Origin: Conidiobolus incongruus B7586
Lineage: Eukaryota > Entomophthoromycota > Entomophthoromycetes > Entomophthorales > Conidiobolaceae
NCBI GenBank assembly: GCA_000697335.1
Contig: JNEM01008148.1
Location: 1-34,137 of the forward strand
Length of the DNA stretch: 34,137 bases
Direction: 5' to 3'
Numbering within the stretch: the stretch's first letter is position 1; each line of letters opens with the position of its first letter. Positions 1-10,723 of the stretch are shown piece by piece. A program made the position numbers and the translations under genes. Below the pieces are notes generated by a model, which searched no databases, had not been told where the DNA came from, and saw nothing but the letters and a program-made list of their open reading frames with translations.

Positions 1-3000
1 ATAATATATAAAATATTTATTTGACTAATATTAAAATATCTTGACAAATCTCTAGCTATTATAAAAAGATATATTTTAATATATTTTTTAACTCTATTAA
101 TAATTATAATAATAATAGTTGATATTATTTTTTTAAATTTTAATAGGTTATATATATTTTTTTCTTAGATTTAAAATAATTGATTTAACAATAACTAGTA
201 AATTTAGATTATATTATATTATTAAAGTTGCTTGATGATTTTGAATAATTTTAGAGGTTTTATAGCAAAGTTTTATTAATAACAAAATAAAAGACTTTTG
301 ATGATCATTATTTGGTTTAAAAATAATTAAATTAAATAATAAATTTTAAAATTATTTTTTATCCAAAAAACTATTATATATATAATTTTAAACTACATAT
401 TATCCTATTTTTTATATATTCTATTATTAGAAACTAATAATATATTTGAAAAATTACAAATTAAGAAATTTTTTATTTCTTTAAATCTAAGGTAATAATA
501 ATATAAATAGCATTAATATAACTAATTAATATATTCCATCTCCTTCCATTTAATTTCCATTTATTCCTTTTTTTGTTAAAATCAATATTATTTTAAGAAC
601 TAAGATTGTTATTATTAAAATTATAACTATGTTTGACCAGTTGATATATATTCACCAAATATATTTATATTAACTAATATATTCTAAGACTAAATAATCT
701 CACTGATATATTAAATTAATTACCTCATTTAATTTAATATTTCTGCTGTACCGCATCAACTTTAACCGCAATTGCCATTACATATATACTATTTTATAAA
801 ATACTAATAAAAAATATTATAAATTATAATTCAATTTTCAAGTTATTTAATTTATTTTTTATTTTTTGCAACTATTACTTGTAAAAATAGAAAATTATTT
901 ATATAAATTTCTAGAATCAATTATATAAACAACATAAAATCCGAATTTTATTTTAATATATTGAATCATTATAGTATATTGTATTTTATATTATTGATTA
1001 TATATTTAATCATAGTTATATGATTAATTTATTTTGTATTACCCAACCACCAATTATATTGATTTTATCTGTTCAAATCATATATGAAAATTATAATTTA
1101 TAAATAGTTTGGTAGAAATAAAATTGGTATTAACGAATATTTAAAATTTTTGAAAAAATTATAAAAATCCTATTATTATAAATACATTGAAATAAAATAC
1201 TTTTGAACCCTTTATTATATTAAATTAATTGATTTAATTGAGTATATATTTTAATATTTTATTATTTTCATTATATATTTTAAATTTTTTTGTATATATT
1301 GAAAATGATTGTTTATCATTTAATATTATATTATGTCAGAGTTTTTATGAAAATCATAGAATATTTTTCATCTGATATATTGGATGATTCATCATTATCA
1401 ATGGTTCTTATTGGTTAAAATCTTGGGATACTATTATCCCATGATTGAGCTCCCAACCCTAAAGGGTCAATCAACTTCAGCTTCTAATACCACTGAATTT
1501 TCAATTCATTTAAATAGTTCGAAGATTTATTAATTAAGGGTGATATATGTTGGTTTAAGTTAAATTATTCAAGGATAGAAATTAATTGATATGGTTAATT
1601 GTTTTCAATAAACATTTATATTAAAGTATATCCAAATTTTATACTTTAACTGAAAACTTTTTGATCATCAACCTTATAAATATATATCAATAAGATGTAT
1701 TATTTAGATTTAAAGGAGCTAAAAACTCTGGTTAAATACCATAACATTAAAAATGAATTCGTATATAGTCTAAAATTTTATCTTATGTTATTTAAAATTA
1801 ATGATAAAATGAGATTTCACAATATTAGGTTAATATAGTTGTTGATTAGAGAGTATATTTATAATAGTTTGTTATGGTATTTTTGTCATATTATATTATG
1901 AATGAATTCTAAAATACTGAGTATACATACGAGAGTATTCGAATTCATAAAATTTCTAACCTTTTAAGATTTTCTTCAGCTTCACGAAAATTGAAATAAT
2001 GATGATATGAATTCTGAATAATTACTAACTATAATATGTATATTTATATATGTGTGTGTGCGTGTAAGTATATTCTTAAATATAAATTAATATTTTATTT
2101 ATTTCAAATTCATACTTCATTTCATAGATTAATTATATTACTTTATGTTATTCAATTAATGAATTGATTGATATTGTCTTTTTTCAAAATAAATAGTTTG
2201 AATATTTAATTAATTACATGATTATTTTCAGCTATGAATGTACAAATGATTAATATACAGAAGTTGAATTATTCCTTACAATATAGTTGATTAAAAATTG
2301 AAATAAATAAATTATATATATTTATTCATTTTTAACTTGAAATATTAAATAGTTTTTAAAAATATTGGTATTTTATATCATAACAAAAAGTAACTTGAGT
2401 GTAGGATTTCATGATAGAAGTTTGAGTGATTTGGATAAGAAACTGATCATAGTTGACTGATTCTGTTTAATCGAGAGTAGAATAAAAGCAATTAATAATT
2501 AAAATACATTTTAACCAATCTATTAACTATCAATTTATCCAAAACTGTAATTGGATATTATAATTAGAATTTTAAATAATAAATTATAATTATTGACATA
2601 TATTGAGAGATTCATCTTAAATTTATATTCAAGAAAGTTATTATAGGCTATAAACAAGATAAGATTGGGGAAGGGAGTAATAATGTATTTGAGATCAATC
2701 TTCTTTATAATCCAGAAATGTCTATCTTCGTATATGAATATTGACATTATATTATATAATAATAACTTGTTCTAAGAATATTAGTTACAAGTTAGAGATA
2801 TCATTGACAAAATGATCGATAACATATTTAAAGGTTGCACCCATAATTGATTGGATCAATGTACTTTTGAACTTTGGTACTTAATGAAGAGTCTGTTTCT
2901 TTTCTAGCCGCGATATTTATAAAATTATTTAAAATAAATAATGAAATTTCAAAATAATTAGTTTGAAATCAATTTATAAATATTTTAACCTATTTATAAT

Positions 3001-3463
3001 AAATGATAGAAAATTAGTTTTATAATAATATATATCGTAAAATTGTTAGCTATCTATTAAAATATTTTAATATACACATATGTATTTAATGCTGGGCCAT
3101 TGAAAAAAACATCATTATTCAATTAGATAACTATCATTTTTTGAAATGTATTATTTCATTAATTTGAAAATGAACTTGTCTCAAATTTCTTATTTTAACA
3201 TTATGATTTCAGGAGTTAATTAGACATCTAGGAAATCTAGATATTGGTTATAATGAGCAGAATATGGCTTAAATAAATGTAACCTTAAGAATATTGCTGA
3301 AAATAAAGTATTAAGATAATGAATTACTTAATGTATATCAGTACTCTAAATTTTCAAATTAGGATTAAATGATAATGTAACGAATGTGAAAAAAATTGAA
3401 TTTATAATAGATTATTCAAATATATTGTAAAATTAATAAATATACAAATGTTTTTAGTTTAAA
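1..3463. other. AT-rich flank without an intact gene
   Basis: I see no intact gene in this 3.4 kb. The sequence is mostly A and T with short stop-free runs at about the length chance would give. Three small GC-richer islands stand out: 734-778, which reads on the minus strand as a 14-residue peptide beginning MAIAVKVDAV before a stop; 1419-1467, which holds a hairpin; and about 2820-2935, which reads on the minus strand as a short peptide containing TDSSLSTKVQKYIDPIN. They could be remnants of decayed genes, but none can be assigned. A short TG-rich tract lies at about 2050-2066. Confidence 0.6.
1419..1446. repeat. Inverted repeat with 12-base arms
   Basis: AATCTTGGGATA (1419-1430) and TATCCCATGATT (1435-1446) are reverse complements apart from one base and are separated by CTAT, so they can form a tight hairpin. 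A second small palindrome, ACCCTAAAGGGT, follows at 1456-1467. Both lie in a GC-rich island of about 90 bases. No gene is adjacent, so its role is unknown; it may be part of a decayed element. Confidence 0.5.
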
Positions 3464-4354
3464 TTAATTAAAAAATCTTTCATAAAATCGAGCTCCTACT
3501 TCCTTATTAATTAAAAGGAGCAAGAGTGAATTGATCAGAGGATTAGAATTAATTAGAGCGGTAGCAACCATGTCAGCAATTGCGGATCTTTGCAGCTTTG
3601 TGATAAGTTCATATAATTCCAAATACGTCTCTAAAGCATTGGTAAGAAGATAAAACACTACAATTACTAATATTTTTACAATTGCAAGCGATAGAGCTCT
3701 GTTATTTTCTCTTATTTGTTCGGGCATGGCTACCTTAACGTTCCTTTTAACCCTTAGAGTGACGATTGAAATTGACACATATGATAATATAACAGTCAGG
3801 ATAGATGCACAATTCAGAATGCAAACCATGTAAAATATTATTCGACCTTCCGGCAACCCTGGTGATACAAAACAATATATTCCTAATTCACCTGGATGTA
3901 TCGAATCTTCATAAGCACTATAAACACCAACGCCAAAATAGAATACTACAATAGAAGATATTATGATGTACCAAACATAGCTAGGAACATAATATTCCCA
4001 AACGATATTTGTAAACCTCTCAAAACTAACAATTGCAAGGAACCAAATGGAACAAAATGTGGCACCTCCAGCGAAGAAATGAGCAAGTTTGCAGAAGATC
4101 GGAAATTGGAATAGAAAATTGGGATTGATGGCTGTTGCAGTGGATTCAATTACCAATGTCAAACAAGTAACAAAATCTACTAGTAGTACAATTAAAACGA
4201 GACGAATATTAGTTTTTCGATTATTTTTTAAGATTGGTCTCATGGATATAAAAATTAATACAATTATTGGTAACCCCACAAGCCCAATGAATATATTAAA
4301 GAGACTCAATATGAGAGTATTCTTAGAGTGTGGATGGGCCTTAATAGAATCCAT
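3464..4354 (-). CDS. Class A (rhodopsin-like) G protein-coupled receptor, receptor 1 of the array
   Basis: A complete single-exon receptor of 296 residues, predicted to sit in a cell membrane and signal through a heterotrimeric G protein. Seven hydrophobic segments fall at about residues 14-38, 50-76, 84-114, 126-147, 171-200, 221-242 and 259-282. Family marks are D60 in helix 2, C88 at the top of helix 3, S102, the E112-R113-F114 triad exactly 24 residues after C88, C161 in extracellular loop 2 (likely disulphide partner of C88) and N271-P272 in helix 7. The helix 6 CWxP motif and the NPxxY tyrosine are missing (NPLIN instead). An in-frame ATG exists at 4420, but it is only 7 bases from the TATA box; the ATG at 4354 gives the same 13-residue lead as the paralogues. 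Group A. The ligand is unknown. Confidence 0.9.
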   Translation of the reverse strand: MDSIKAHPHSKNTLILSLFNIFIGLVGLPIIVLIFISMRPILKNNRKTNIRLVLIVLLVDFVTCLTLVIESTATAINPNFLFQFPIFCKLAHFFAGGATFCSIWFLAIVSFERFTNIVWEYYVPSYVWYIIISSIVVFYFGVGVYSAYEDSIHPGELGIYCFVSPGLPEGRIIFYMVCILNCASILTVILSYVSISIVTLRVKRNVKVAMPEQIRENNRALSLAIVKILVIVVFYLLTNALETYLELYELITKLQRSAIADMVATALINSNPLINSLLLLLINKEVGARFYERFFN

Positions 4355-4355
4355 T

Positions 4356-4361
4356 TTACAT
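4356..4361 (-). promoter_or_regulatory. Minimal upstream ORF (ATG-TAA) just before receptor 1
   Basis: Read on the minus strand, ATGTAAAATG places an ATG followed at once by TAA, with one base between that stop and the receptor 1 ATG. All four group A genes have an ATG at this exact -7 position; here it forms a start-stop element. A ribosome starting there would have to reinitiate or be bypassed, so it could lower receptor output. This is inferred from position only. Confidence 0.4.
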
Positions 4362-4426
4362 ATATTAAAAATGTATGTGAGAAAATACAGTTTAATTTGT
4401 GTTAAAATAATCATGACCATTACTAT

Positions 4427-4434
4427 TATTTATA
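4427..4434 (-). promoter_or_regulatory. TATA box of receptor 1
   Basis: TATAAATA on the minus strand, 73-80 bases upstream of the ATG at 4354. The same octamer occurs 67-92 bases upstream of all six intact receptors, which supports it as a core promoter despite the AT-rich background. Confidence 0.6.
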
Positions 4435-4492
4435 TCAAATAATCCAAAAAGTATGAATTTGTGGTTATTATCCTTGATCCAAACATTATTGA

Positions 4493-4502
4493 TGATTGGT
4501 TT
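4493..4502 (-). promoter_or_regulatory. CCAAT-type box of receptor 1
   Basis: AAACCAATCA on the minus strand, 139-148 bases upstream of the ATG. The same ten bases occur upstream of receptors 2 and 4 at nearly the same distance. CCAAT boxes are bound by the HAP/NF-Y complex in fungi; use here is inferred. Beyond it, AACAATCAATTATC on the plus strand resembles the middle of the receptor 2 upstream element, but the GCGCC part is absent. Confidence 0.5.
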
Positions 4503-7500
4503 AAGGAATGAAATGAAACAATCAATTATCAATAATTCCTTCCAAAAAAGGTAGTCCCTTATTGAACGAGCATATTTATTTAATAAATATTTCATATAAA
4601 TAGAGAAATAGATATATCCAAAAAAGTAATATTCTTAAAATAATAAAATATATTAAATTTTAATTTGGTGAATTAATTAATTTCTATGATCTTTATTTCA
4701 GATTTTATTATAACTTCCTATTTAATCGATTGCTTTAGTCAAATTTAATCTATGATTTTTGCTGTTGCGTAGTTTTATGCAAAAGAGATTTGGCGTTGTC
4801 TAGATCACGGTATAGATTAAATTAAATAAGGTGGTTTACTTTTGAAATTGATTATTTAGTTGAATAGAAATTCTTACAATTTTTATGGAAAAAATTAATA
4901 AATCATAGTGATATATTTATTTCAAAATAAAGTGACAAATTTTTGGGATATTTTTTTATTTGACATTTTAAATATTGACAAACTATATACAACTTATTGG
5001 TAACAAAATTAATGAAATATATTATTTTAGATATTTATACTATGGATCAATTGATTCAATTTTAGACAAATATATCCATTTATTTCAAAGTGTTATCTTA
5101 GTATATTTAATTAATTAGCCATACCCTGATACCAATCTTCCTCTCATATCAATTCAGAATCATATTTTATTCAATATTTAACTTGAATTGTCTTTTCGGT
5201 ATAGGATGCAACAATAAATTTGCCAAACTTCCAAATAAATTTGAATCTGTCAATATAATTTTAAGGTGGAGCCTATTTGCATAAACATGACGCATAAATG
5301 AAATAAATATGTATTTACGGATAATATTCCGATATTTGAATTTTCGAAATTTCTTAAATTTTATCTTATCATCAAATTTATTTATTTTTTGACTTTTTTA
5401 GTTTCAAAATCGGAAAATAAACACACAATAACTATTATGACCATATTTTTAAATAAATATGCTATCAATTAAATAACAATAGAATTGTATTTAGCGATGA
5501 TATTTCTTGATTGGTACACTCAATGTAAATATCATTCTCACTATTCAATTTCTAAGAAAGTAGAACGAATAAATATACATACCAATATTCGTTTTAATGG
5601 CAACTAATATTACAGTATCATCAATTATTGAATATTTTTCAACTTGGATCATTTGCAATCAAATATTTGTATATATTTGTTATATGTATTTTATTCGCTT
5701 TATAGTCAGTTAAATTTTCAAATTTTCATTTCAATATCTCATTTTAAAAAAATTCTGAATGAATAATACTGTCTGAATATAATATTAACTTTTTTAGTAT
5801 ACTAAGTTTTAAGCTTTGTCATATATTTTTTTTAATTTGTATAATTTTTGAAATTTAAGTGACAATTTAAAATATTCAAATATTTTTTTATATAATTATT
5901 ATCAAATTTGATTATTTTTTATAAAATTATTCCAATGTAAAATAACGTGATATTTTTTAATAAAGCATATATAAAATATCATTTTTATATTTATTTCAGG
6001 GCATCTGAGATGTAATGTTTTCCGAAGTTCATTCTATTTTTTAATAATGTGAATTGATACTTGATACTATAAAATTTATATGTAATTTTATCACATTTAA
6101 AACTTTAGCATTTGAAATAACTTTCATCTATATATAGTAATTAATTTCGTCTTAATCATCAGTTTTGGAATTTATTAATTCGGAAGTGTACTATTACAAA
6201 CTAAGTAATTCGAATTGAAATTAGTTTATTTATGTATTGTGTTAGAAAAATTCATTTATTTGTGAATTCAAATCTATTTTTTATATGATACTTAGGGTTC
6301 ATTTAGAAACGATAGGAGCGAAATATTCGCAGATTTCTTTAAAAGTCATATTTAAATCCTAACTGATACTTTGAATTATTAATCATATTACAAAAATTTC
6401 ATGTGTGCATTAACAAATGTTTTTTAACTTTTGGCATGGATAGTGGTTGGAAAGCTTTATAAGAATCTTATTGAATGAAAAGACTATTACCAAATTGAAG
6501 ATATTAAAATATCAGCCAATAATATATGAATACTACATTATACTCTTCTATATTTTAGCATTAAACTTTGAAATATGTAACTATTAAAACACCTAGGTAA
6601 AATCCTTTTACAAAAAAATATTGAAATTTTTTTATTTTATATGTGTTCAAACTGAATTAAATATATAATATCGCTTAATTAAAAATTTTATGGTTGTCAA
6701 TTGAATATTTTGAAGTATTTATTACATTTATAAAGCAAAGATATACGAAAAACAAATTGATCAAATCTCATGTAAATTTCGGTTAAAATTTGATTGAATT
6801 TACCGATTTGATGATGTAATAAATTAAGAATCAAGAATATGGGACAATGGTTTATTAATTTTTAAGTCGTTAACTGACACAGTAATTTTTGATCAATTAT
6901 ATATTCTACAAAATTGGACTGAATATTTTGCAATTATTATATAAATTCGAATTTATAGAATTTAATTAATTTTTTTGATCCAAAATCGTCATTAAATATT
7001 TTAACCACTAATCAAATATAATTAAATATTTTATATTGTGTTTACATTTCATAAATACTAATATATAATTTTGGAATATATCAAAGATTTATTCATTGAC
7101 CGATACTAACTAAAATAATTATGAATTATACAAAACTATAAATAACATCTTATAATAAGATCAAAATTAAGGTATTTAAAAATTAATGTATATATATATT
7201 TTAACATTAAATTGAATACTAAATCAAAACGAATTAATATGTTTAAATCGAAATTGATAGATTTACATCACTCAAAGGAAAGTGATATGTAATAATTGTT
7301 CAAATATGTTTTATTATCGAATTAATACAACGTTTTACTATAAAACCAAATGTTTAATGATTTAATAATAATTATCAAGTAAACTTTAACCGAAATTTCG
7401 CACAAGGCTTAAACATTGTAACTTATAATAAATTACTTTTAGGTTTGTCATTAAAATGATGATTCCGTTTAATTTCAATAAAGAATAAATTAGTAATAAA

Positions 7501-9599
7501 TGACAGTTACTAATAAATTTTGATCTATAGAATACAACTTACAACATAATTTTATCATGATAACAGAGTATTTTTACCTAGATAATATGTTTTTTCAGCT
7601 TGATACAATAGGGTCATAAAATATATCTTCAAAATAAATATAGTATTAATTAAGATTCCATTAATTACCCCAGTCTGAAAAATTTACTAATTATTCAAAA
7701 TTAATAGATAAAATAGTGAGATTAACAACTTAATTATACTTGTAAATATCAATCACCTTGATATCATCGTTTAAAATAATTCATTAATTTCAAATCAAAA
7801 TCGGAATTGATATATCTCATGGATTTCTTTAATATATTTTTATAATTTGAATTTATAAATTTTATTATTCTAGTGGATCCTCAACTGCTTGAAAATAATT
7901 TTTTTGATTTAAAATTTGAAAATCAAATAATTAAAATAATAATTAACTATATAAGGTAATTCCTAATATTTGTTTGATCAATTTTGGAAATTATTTACAA
8001 TTCAAAATTTTTCGCTCATAAAACCAGAGTTTCGATTATCTGTGTAATTTTTTAATATAGTTACAGTTTCACTTTGCTAATCTAAACATTTTTACCCTTT
8101 TTATTCGAATGTTGGTTAAAAATATATCACATCATAAAAATATCAAACCAAAATTATATTATTAATTATAGTAATCATAAAATTTTAGCCAAGATTTCTT
8201 AAGAATTTAATGATAAAGTTATAGAAATATTTTTTGATATTATTCATTATTAAATAATTTTAAAATATTTAAGAAATCTTCAAATATTGATAATAAAATA
8301 ATTCTGATCTAAACAATTTTAGTAATAATTAGAATTATGAATATATGAAATAAATATAACAAAGTTCATTTAATTCTGTCAAAAATAAAGCTATTCAACT
8401 CACTCAAATTTACCATACTCAATTTAACCACTCAACATTAATGATAATTACCTGTTATAATTTGATCATGTGATTGACTTTTCCTATTAAGACATTTTAA
8501 TAATAGTCCTAAATCTTAGGTTGGAATTCTTGGTTCATCAGGAAAACTTGGATCTGATACGAATTAACTTGTAATTTGTATAGATGGCAGCTGCGTTAAA
8601 ATAAAGCGGAGTCTGATAAAGCTTGATATTTCTAAAACTTGAGATTATATATGATTGGCAAAAGTGCTTTATATTAGTAATAGTTCTTCGTTTATCTTTA
8701 TAATTAGAAGGAGATGTTTTCATATTAAGGGTCCGAATTTATTCCGAACCATATCCATAAGTGGATTAATTTTATACCAATGAGAAAATTGGATTTTTTG
8801 TAAGGAGCGACCATCTTAGCAAATAATATAATAGATTAATATTGTTTATCATTATATAAGATAGTATTGAATAAAAGAAATATATAATATTGAGTTTCAT
8901 AAATAGAATAAATATTAAAATTTTTATATTTTTGTAACGAAACAAATGATTTTTATTATTTAGTATATATAGTTATTGATAATAAACACTTTTTAATCAG
9001 ATATTAGAGAGTATACAAAAATATCCAATATTTTAAATTTAAACAGAGTGTTGATCTTATATTTATTTTATACTCAATAGACATTAATTATGTCAATAAT
9101 TGGTTGAATTTTATTAGTAATATAATGGATTTTTTCAAATCTTGACATTTTTACTAATTTAAATTTAATCTATTATAATTATTCAATTATAAGCACAAGT
9201 AATATATTATTTATTTATTTTCGGAATTGGTTATAAATATTATAAAATTAAAATTCTTTTATATGTATATATTATAATCCCAATATAGTTAGATAACTAC
9301 TATAAAATCTACTAATTGAAAAAGATAACCATATTAATGATATCATTTTTCACATTGTGAGAAGTTGAGTTTCATCAATTATTATCACCTCTATTCAAAC
9401 TAGAAAACAGTTTAAATTTTGGGGAGGTGGTTCAATGGATATTAAGCTAGGAAAATAAAAATCAAAATGAGGGATTCGAATGATAGTCAATTACTAATGG
9501 TATTTGATTTTTAAGTTTTAAAAATAGGGCCAAAAATGAATGTAACAAATGTGACCAAATTTCTAGATTACAATATATTTATTAAATAAAGAGAAATTA
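4503..9599. other. AT-rich spacer between receptors 1 and 2
   Basis: About 5 kb with no intact gene on either strand. Open stretches reach about 60 codons, as expected by chance at this base composition. One GC-richer patch at about 8520-8830 has no recognisable product in any frame I read. A 16-base sequence, AATGTAACRAATGTGA, occurs at 9539-9554 behind receptor 2 and again at 3374-3389 behind receptor 1. A tRNA-like A-box patch lies at 9421-9490. Confidence 0.6.
9421..9490 (+). other. tRNA-like remnant (weak)
   Basis: TGGTTCAATGG at 9428-9438 fits the internal A box of RNA polymerase III genes and looks like the D arm of a glycine-type tRNA. GGGATTCGAATGAT about 43 bases later resembles a damaged B box. 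No CCTCCCC is present to close an acceptor stem with GGGGAGG, and I cannot fold an anticodon arm, so this is not a working tRNA. A decayed tRNA or a tRNA-derived short repeat is possible; chance is also possible. Confidence 0.2.
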
Positions 9600-10526
9600 T
9601 CAAACATGACCATTGTTTTGGTTATTTAATTTGTGATAGTATAAAAATCGTTCATAAAACCTAGTTCCCACCTCCTTATTAATTAGCAAGAGTAATATGG
9701 AATTGAGCAACGGATTGGAGTTGATTAAAGCTGTAGCGATTATGTCAGCAATTTCTGATCTTTTAAAGTTTGTGATAAGCTCATACAATATTAAATATGT
9801 CTCAAAACTGTTCGTTAGTAAATAAATTGCTACAATAGCAAAGATTTTGACAAATGCAATCCTTATAGCACGATTAAAACCTGGTACTTGATCTTGATTA
9901 ACTATCTTAGTATTTCTTTTCACTTTTAAAGTGACAAGAGCAATTGCAATATACGAAAATATAACGATTAAGATAGATGCACAATTCAGAAAACAAATCA
10001 TATATAATAATACACGACCTTCTGGGAGACTCGAAGAAATAAAACAATAAACTCCTAACGTATCTGGATGAATTGAATCCTTAAAAGCGCTATAAATACC
10101 AACACCAAAGTAAAAGACTGTTATAAAAGTCATTAGGGCATACCATACAATGGTTGGGATATACCATTCCAAAACGATATGTGTAAATCGTTCAAGACTA
10201 ACGATTGCAAGGAACCAAATAGAGCAAAATGTGGCACCTCCAGCAAAGAAATAGGCGAGTTTACAAAATGTCGGATGTGCAAATAGAAAATCATGTTTGA
10301 TCAATGTTGCCGTTGATTCAACCACAAGTGTCAAGCAAGTTGCAAAATCTACCAATAATACAATTAAGACAAGACGAATGTTTGTTGTTTGATTGTTTTT
10401 TAATATTGGCCCCATCGATATTAAAATTAAAATAGTAACTGGCAACCCTAGCAATCCTATTAAAAAATTAACTAGACTTAATATTAGATTATACGTCGTA
10501 TACATTTGAGCTTCAGTAGTATTCAT
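9600..10526 (-). CDS. Class A (rhodopsin-like) G protein-coupled receptor, receptor 2 of the array
   Basis: A complete intronless receptor of 308 residues with the same residue numbering as receptor 1: D60, C88, S102, E112-R113-F114, C161 and N271-P272 (NPLLN). Helix 1 carries GLLGLP where class A usually has a GN pair. The third inner loop is short and basic (KVKRNTK at about 202-208). The tail after helix 7 runs INKEVGTRFYERF and then about 13 polar residues ending NNGHV. An NTT glycosylation sequon lies at residue 2. The reading frame extends upstream to a TTG at 10547, but the ATG at 10526 matches the N-terminal length of all paralogues. By eye it differs from receptor 3 at roughly one position in five between helix 1 and helix 3. 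Group A; ligand unknown. Confidence 0.9.
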   Translation of the reverse strand: MNTTEAQMYTTYNLILSLVNFLIGLLGLPVTILILISMGPILKNNQTTNIRLVLIVLLVDFATCLTLVVESTATLIKHDFLFAHPTFCKLAYFFAGGATFCSIWFLAIVSLERFTHIVLEWYIPTIVWYALMTFITVFYFGVGIYSAFKDSIHPDTLGVYCFISSSLPEGRVLLYMICFLNCASILIVIFSYIAIALVTLKVKRNTKIVNQDQVPGFNRAIRIAFVKIFAIVAIYLLTNSFETYLILYELITNFKRSEIADIIATALINSNPLLNSILLLLINKEVGTRFYERFLYYHKLNNQNNGHV

Positions 10527-10533
10527 TTTCCAT
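10527..10533 (-). promoter_or_regulatory. Out-of-frame upstream ATG at -7 of receptor 2
   Basis: ATGGAAAATG on the minus strand: the first ATG, at 10533, is 7 bases upstream of the receptor start and opens a six-codon frame (MENEYY) that ends inside the receptor gene. It matches the -7 ATG in receptors 1, 3 and 4. A role in dampening translation by leaky scanning is an inference. Confidence 0.4.
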
Positions 10534-10599
10534 ATATTAAACAACAATTAAAATGGGAACCGAATTTGATATTTTTTTTAAAATCATGGTAATCACAAC

Positions 10600-10607
10600 T
10601 ATTTATA
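10600..10607 (-). promoter_or_regulatory. TATA box of receptor 2
   Basis: TATAAATA on the minus strand, 74-81 bases upstream of the ATG at 10526, the same octamer and nearly the same spacing as receptors 1 and 5. Confidence 0.6.
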
Positions 10608-10665
10608 GCAATATACTGTAATACAAAAAGTTCCATTTGATGTTATATTATGCAAGTCAAATCTT

Positions 10666-10675
10666 TGATTGGTTT
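10666..10675 (-). promoter_or_regulatory. CCAAT-type box of receptor 2
   Basis: AAACCAATCA on the minus strand, 140-149 bases upstream of the ATG. The match with receptor 1 extends to CTTAAACCAATCA. Sequence and spacing agree with the boxes of receptors 1 and 4. Confidence 0.5.
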
Positions 10676-10682
10676 AAGAGAG

Positions 10683-10723
10683 AATCTGGCAACAATCATT
10701 TTATCGAAGCAATGCGCCTCAAA
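10683..10723 (-). promoter_or_regulatory. Two-part TGGC/GCGCC upstream element of receptor 2
   Basis: On the plus strand AATCTGGC (10683-10690) is followed by GCGCCTCAAA (10714-10723). The same two blocks with nearly the same spacing stand upstream of receptor 3, and a shorter match (TGGC, then GCGCC) upstream of receptor 4. GC-rich words kept in such AT-rich sequence suggest a protein-binding site or a promoter shared by duplication. Confidence 0.5.

Noticed and set aside
1380-1500. End or primer site of a retroelement, suggested by GTGGTATTAGAAGC and the TGGGATA palindrome
   Set aside because: No paired terminal repeat and no element proteins are seen nearby; the likeness is too short.
2535-2747. 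70-codon open frame on the minus strand
   Set aside because: At this base composition several frames of this length are expected by chance; no family features are visible.
4355-4420. Longer receptor 1 start at the ATG at 4420
   Set aside because: That ATG is only 7 bases past the TATA box and would add 22 residues absent from all paralogues; the ATG at 4354 gives the shared N-terminal length.
10527-10547. Longer starts for receptors 2, 5 and 6 at 10547, 26013 and 30014
   Set aside because: These codons are TTG, not ATG, and the next ATG in each gives exactly the same 13-residue lead before helix 1.
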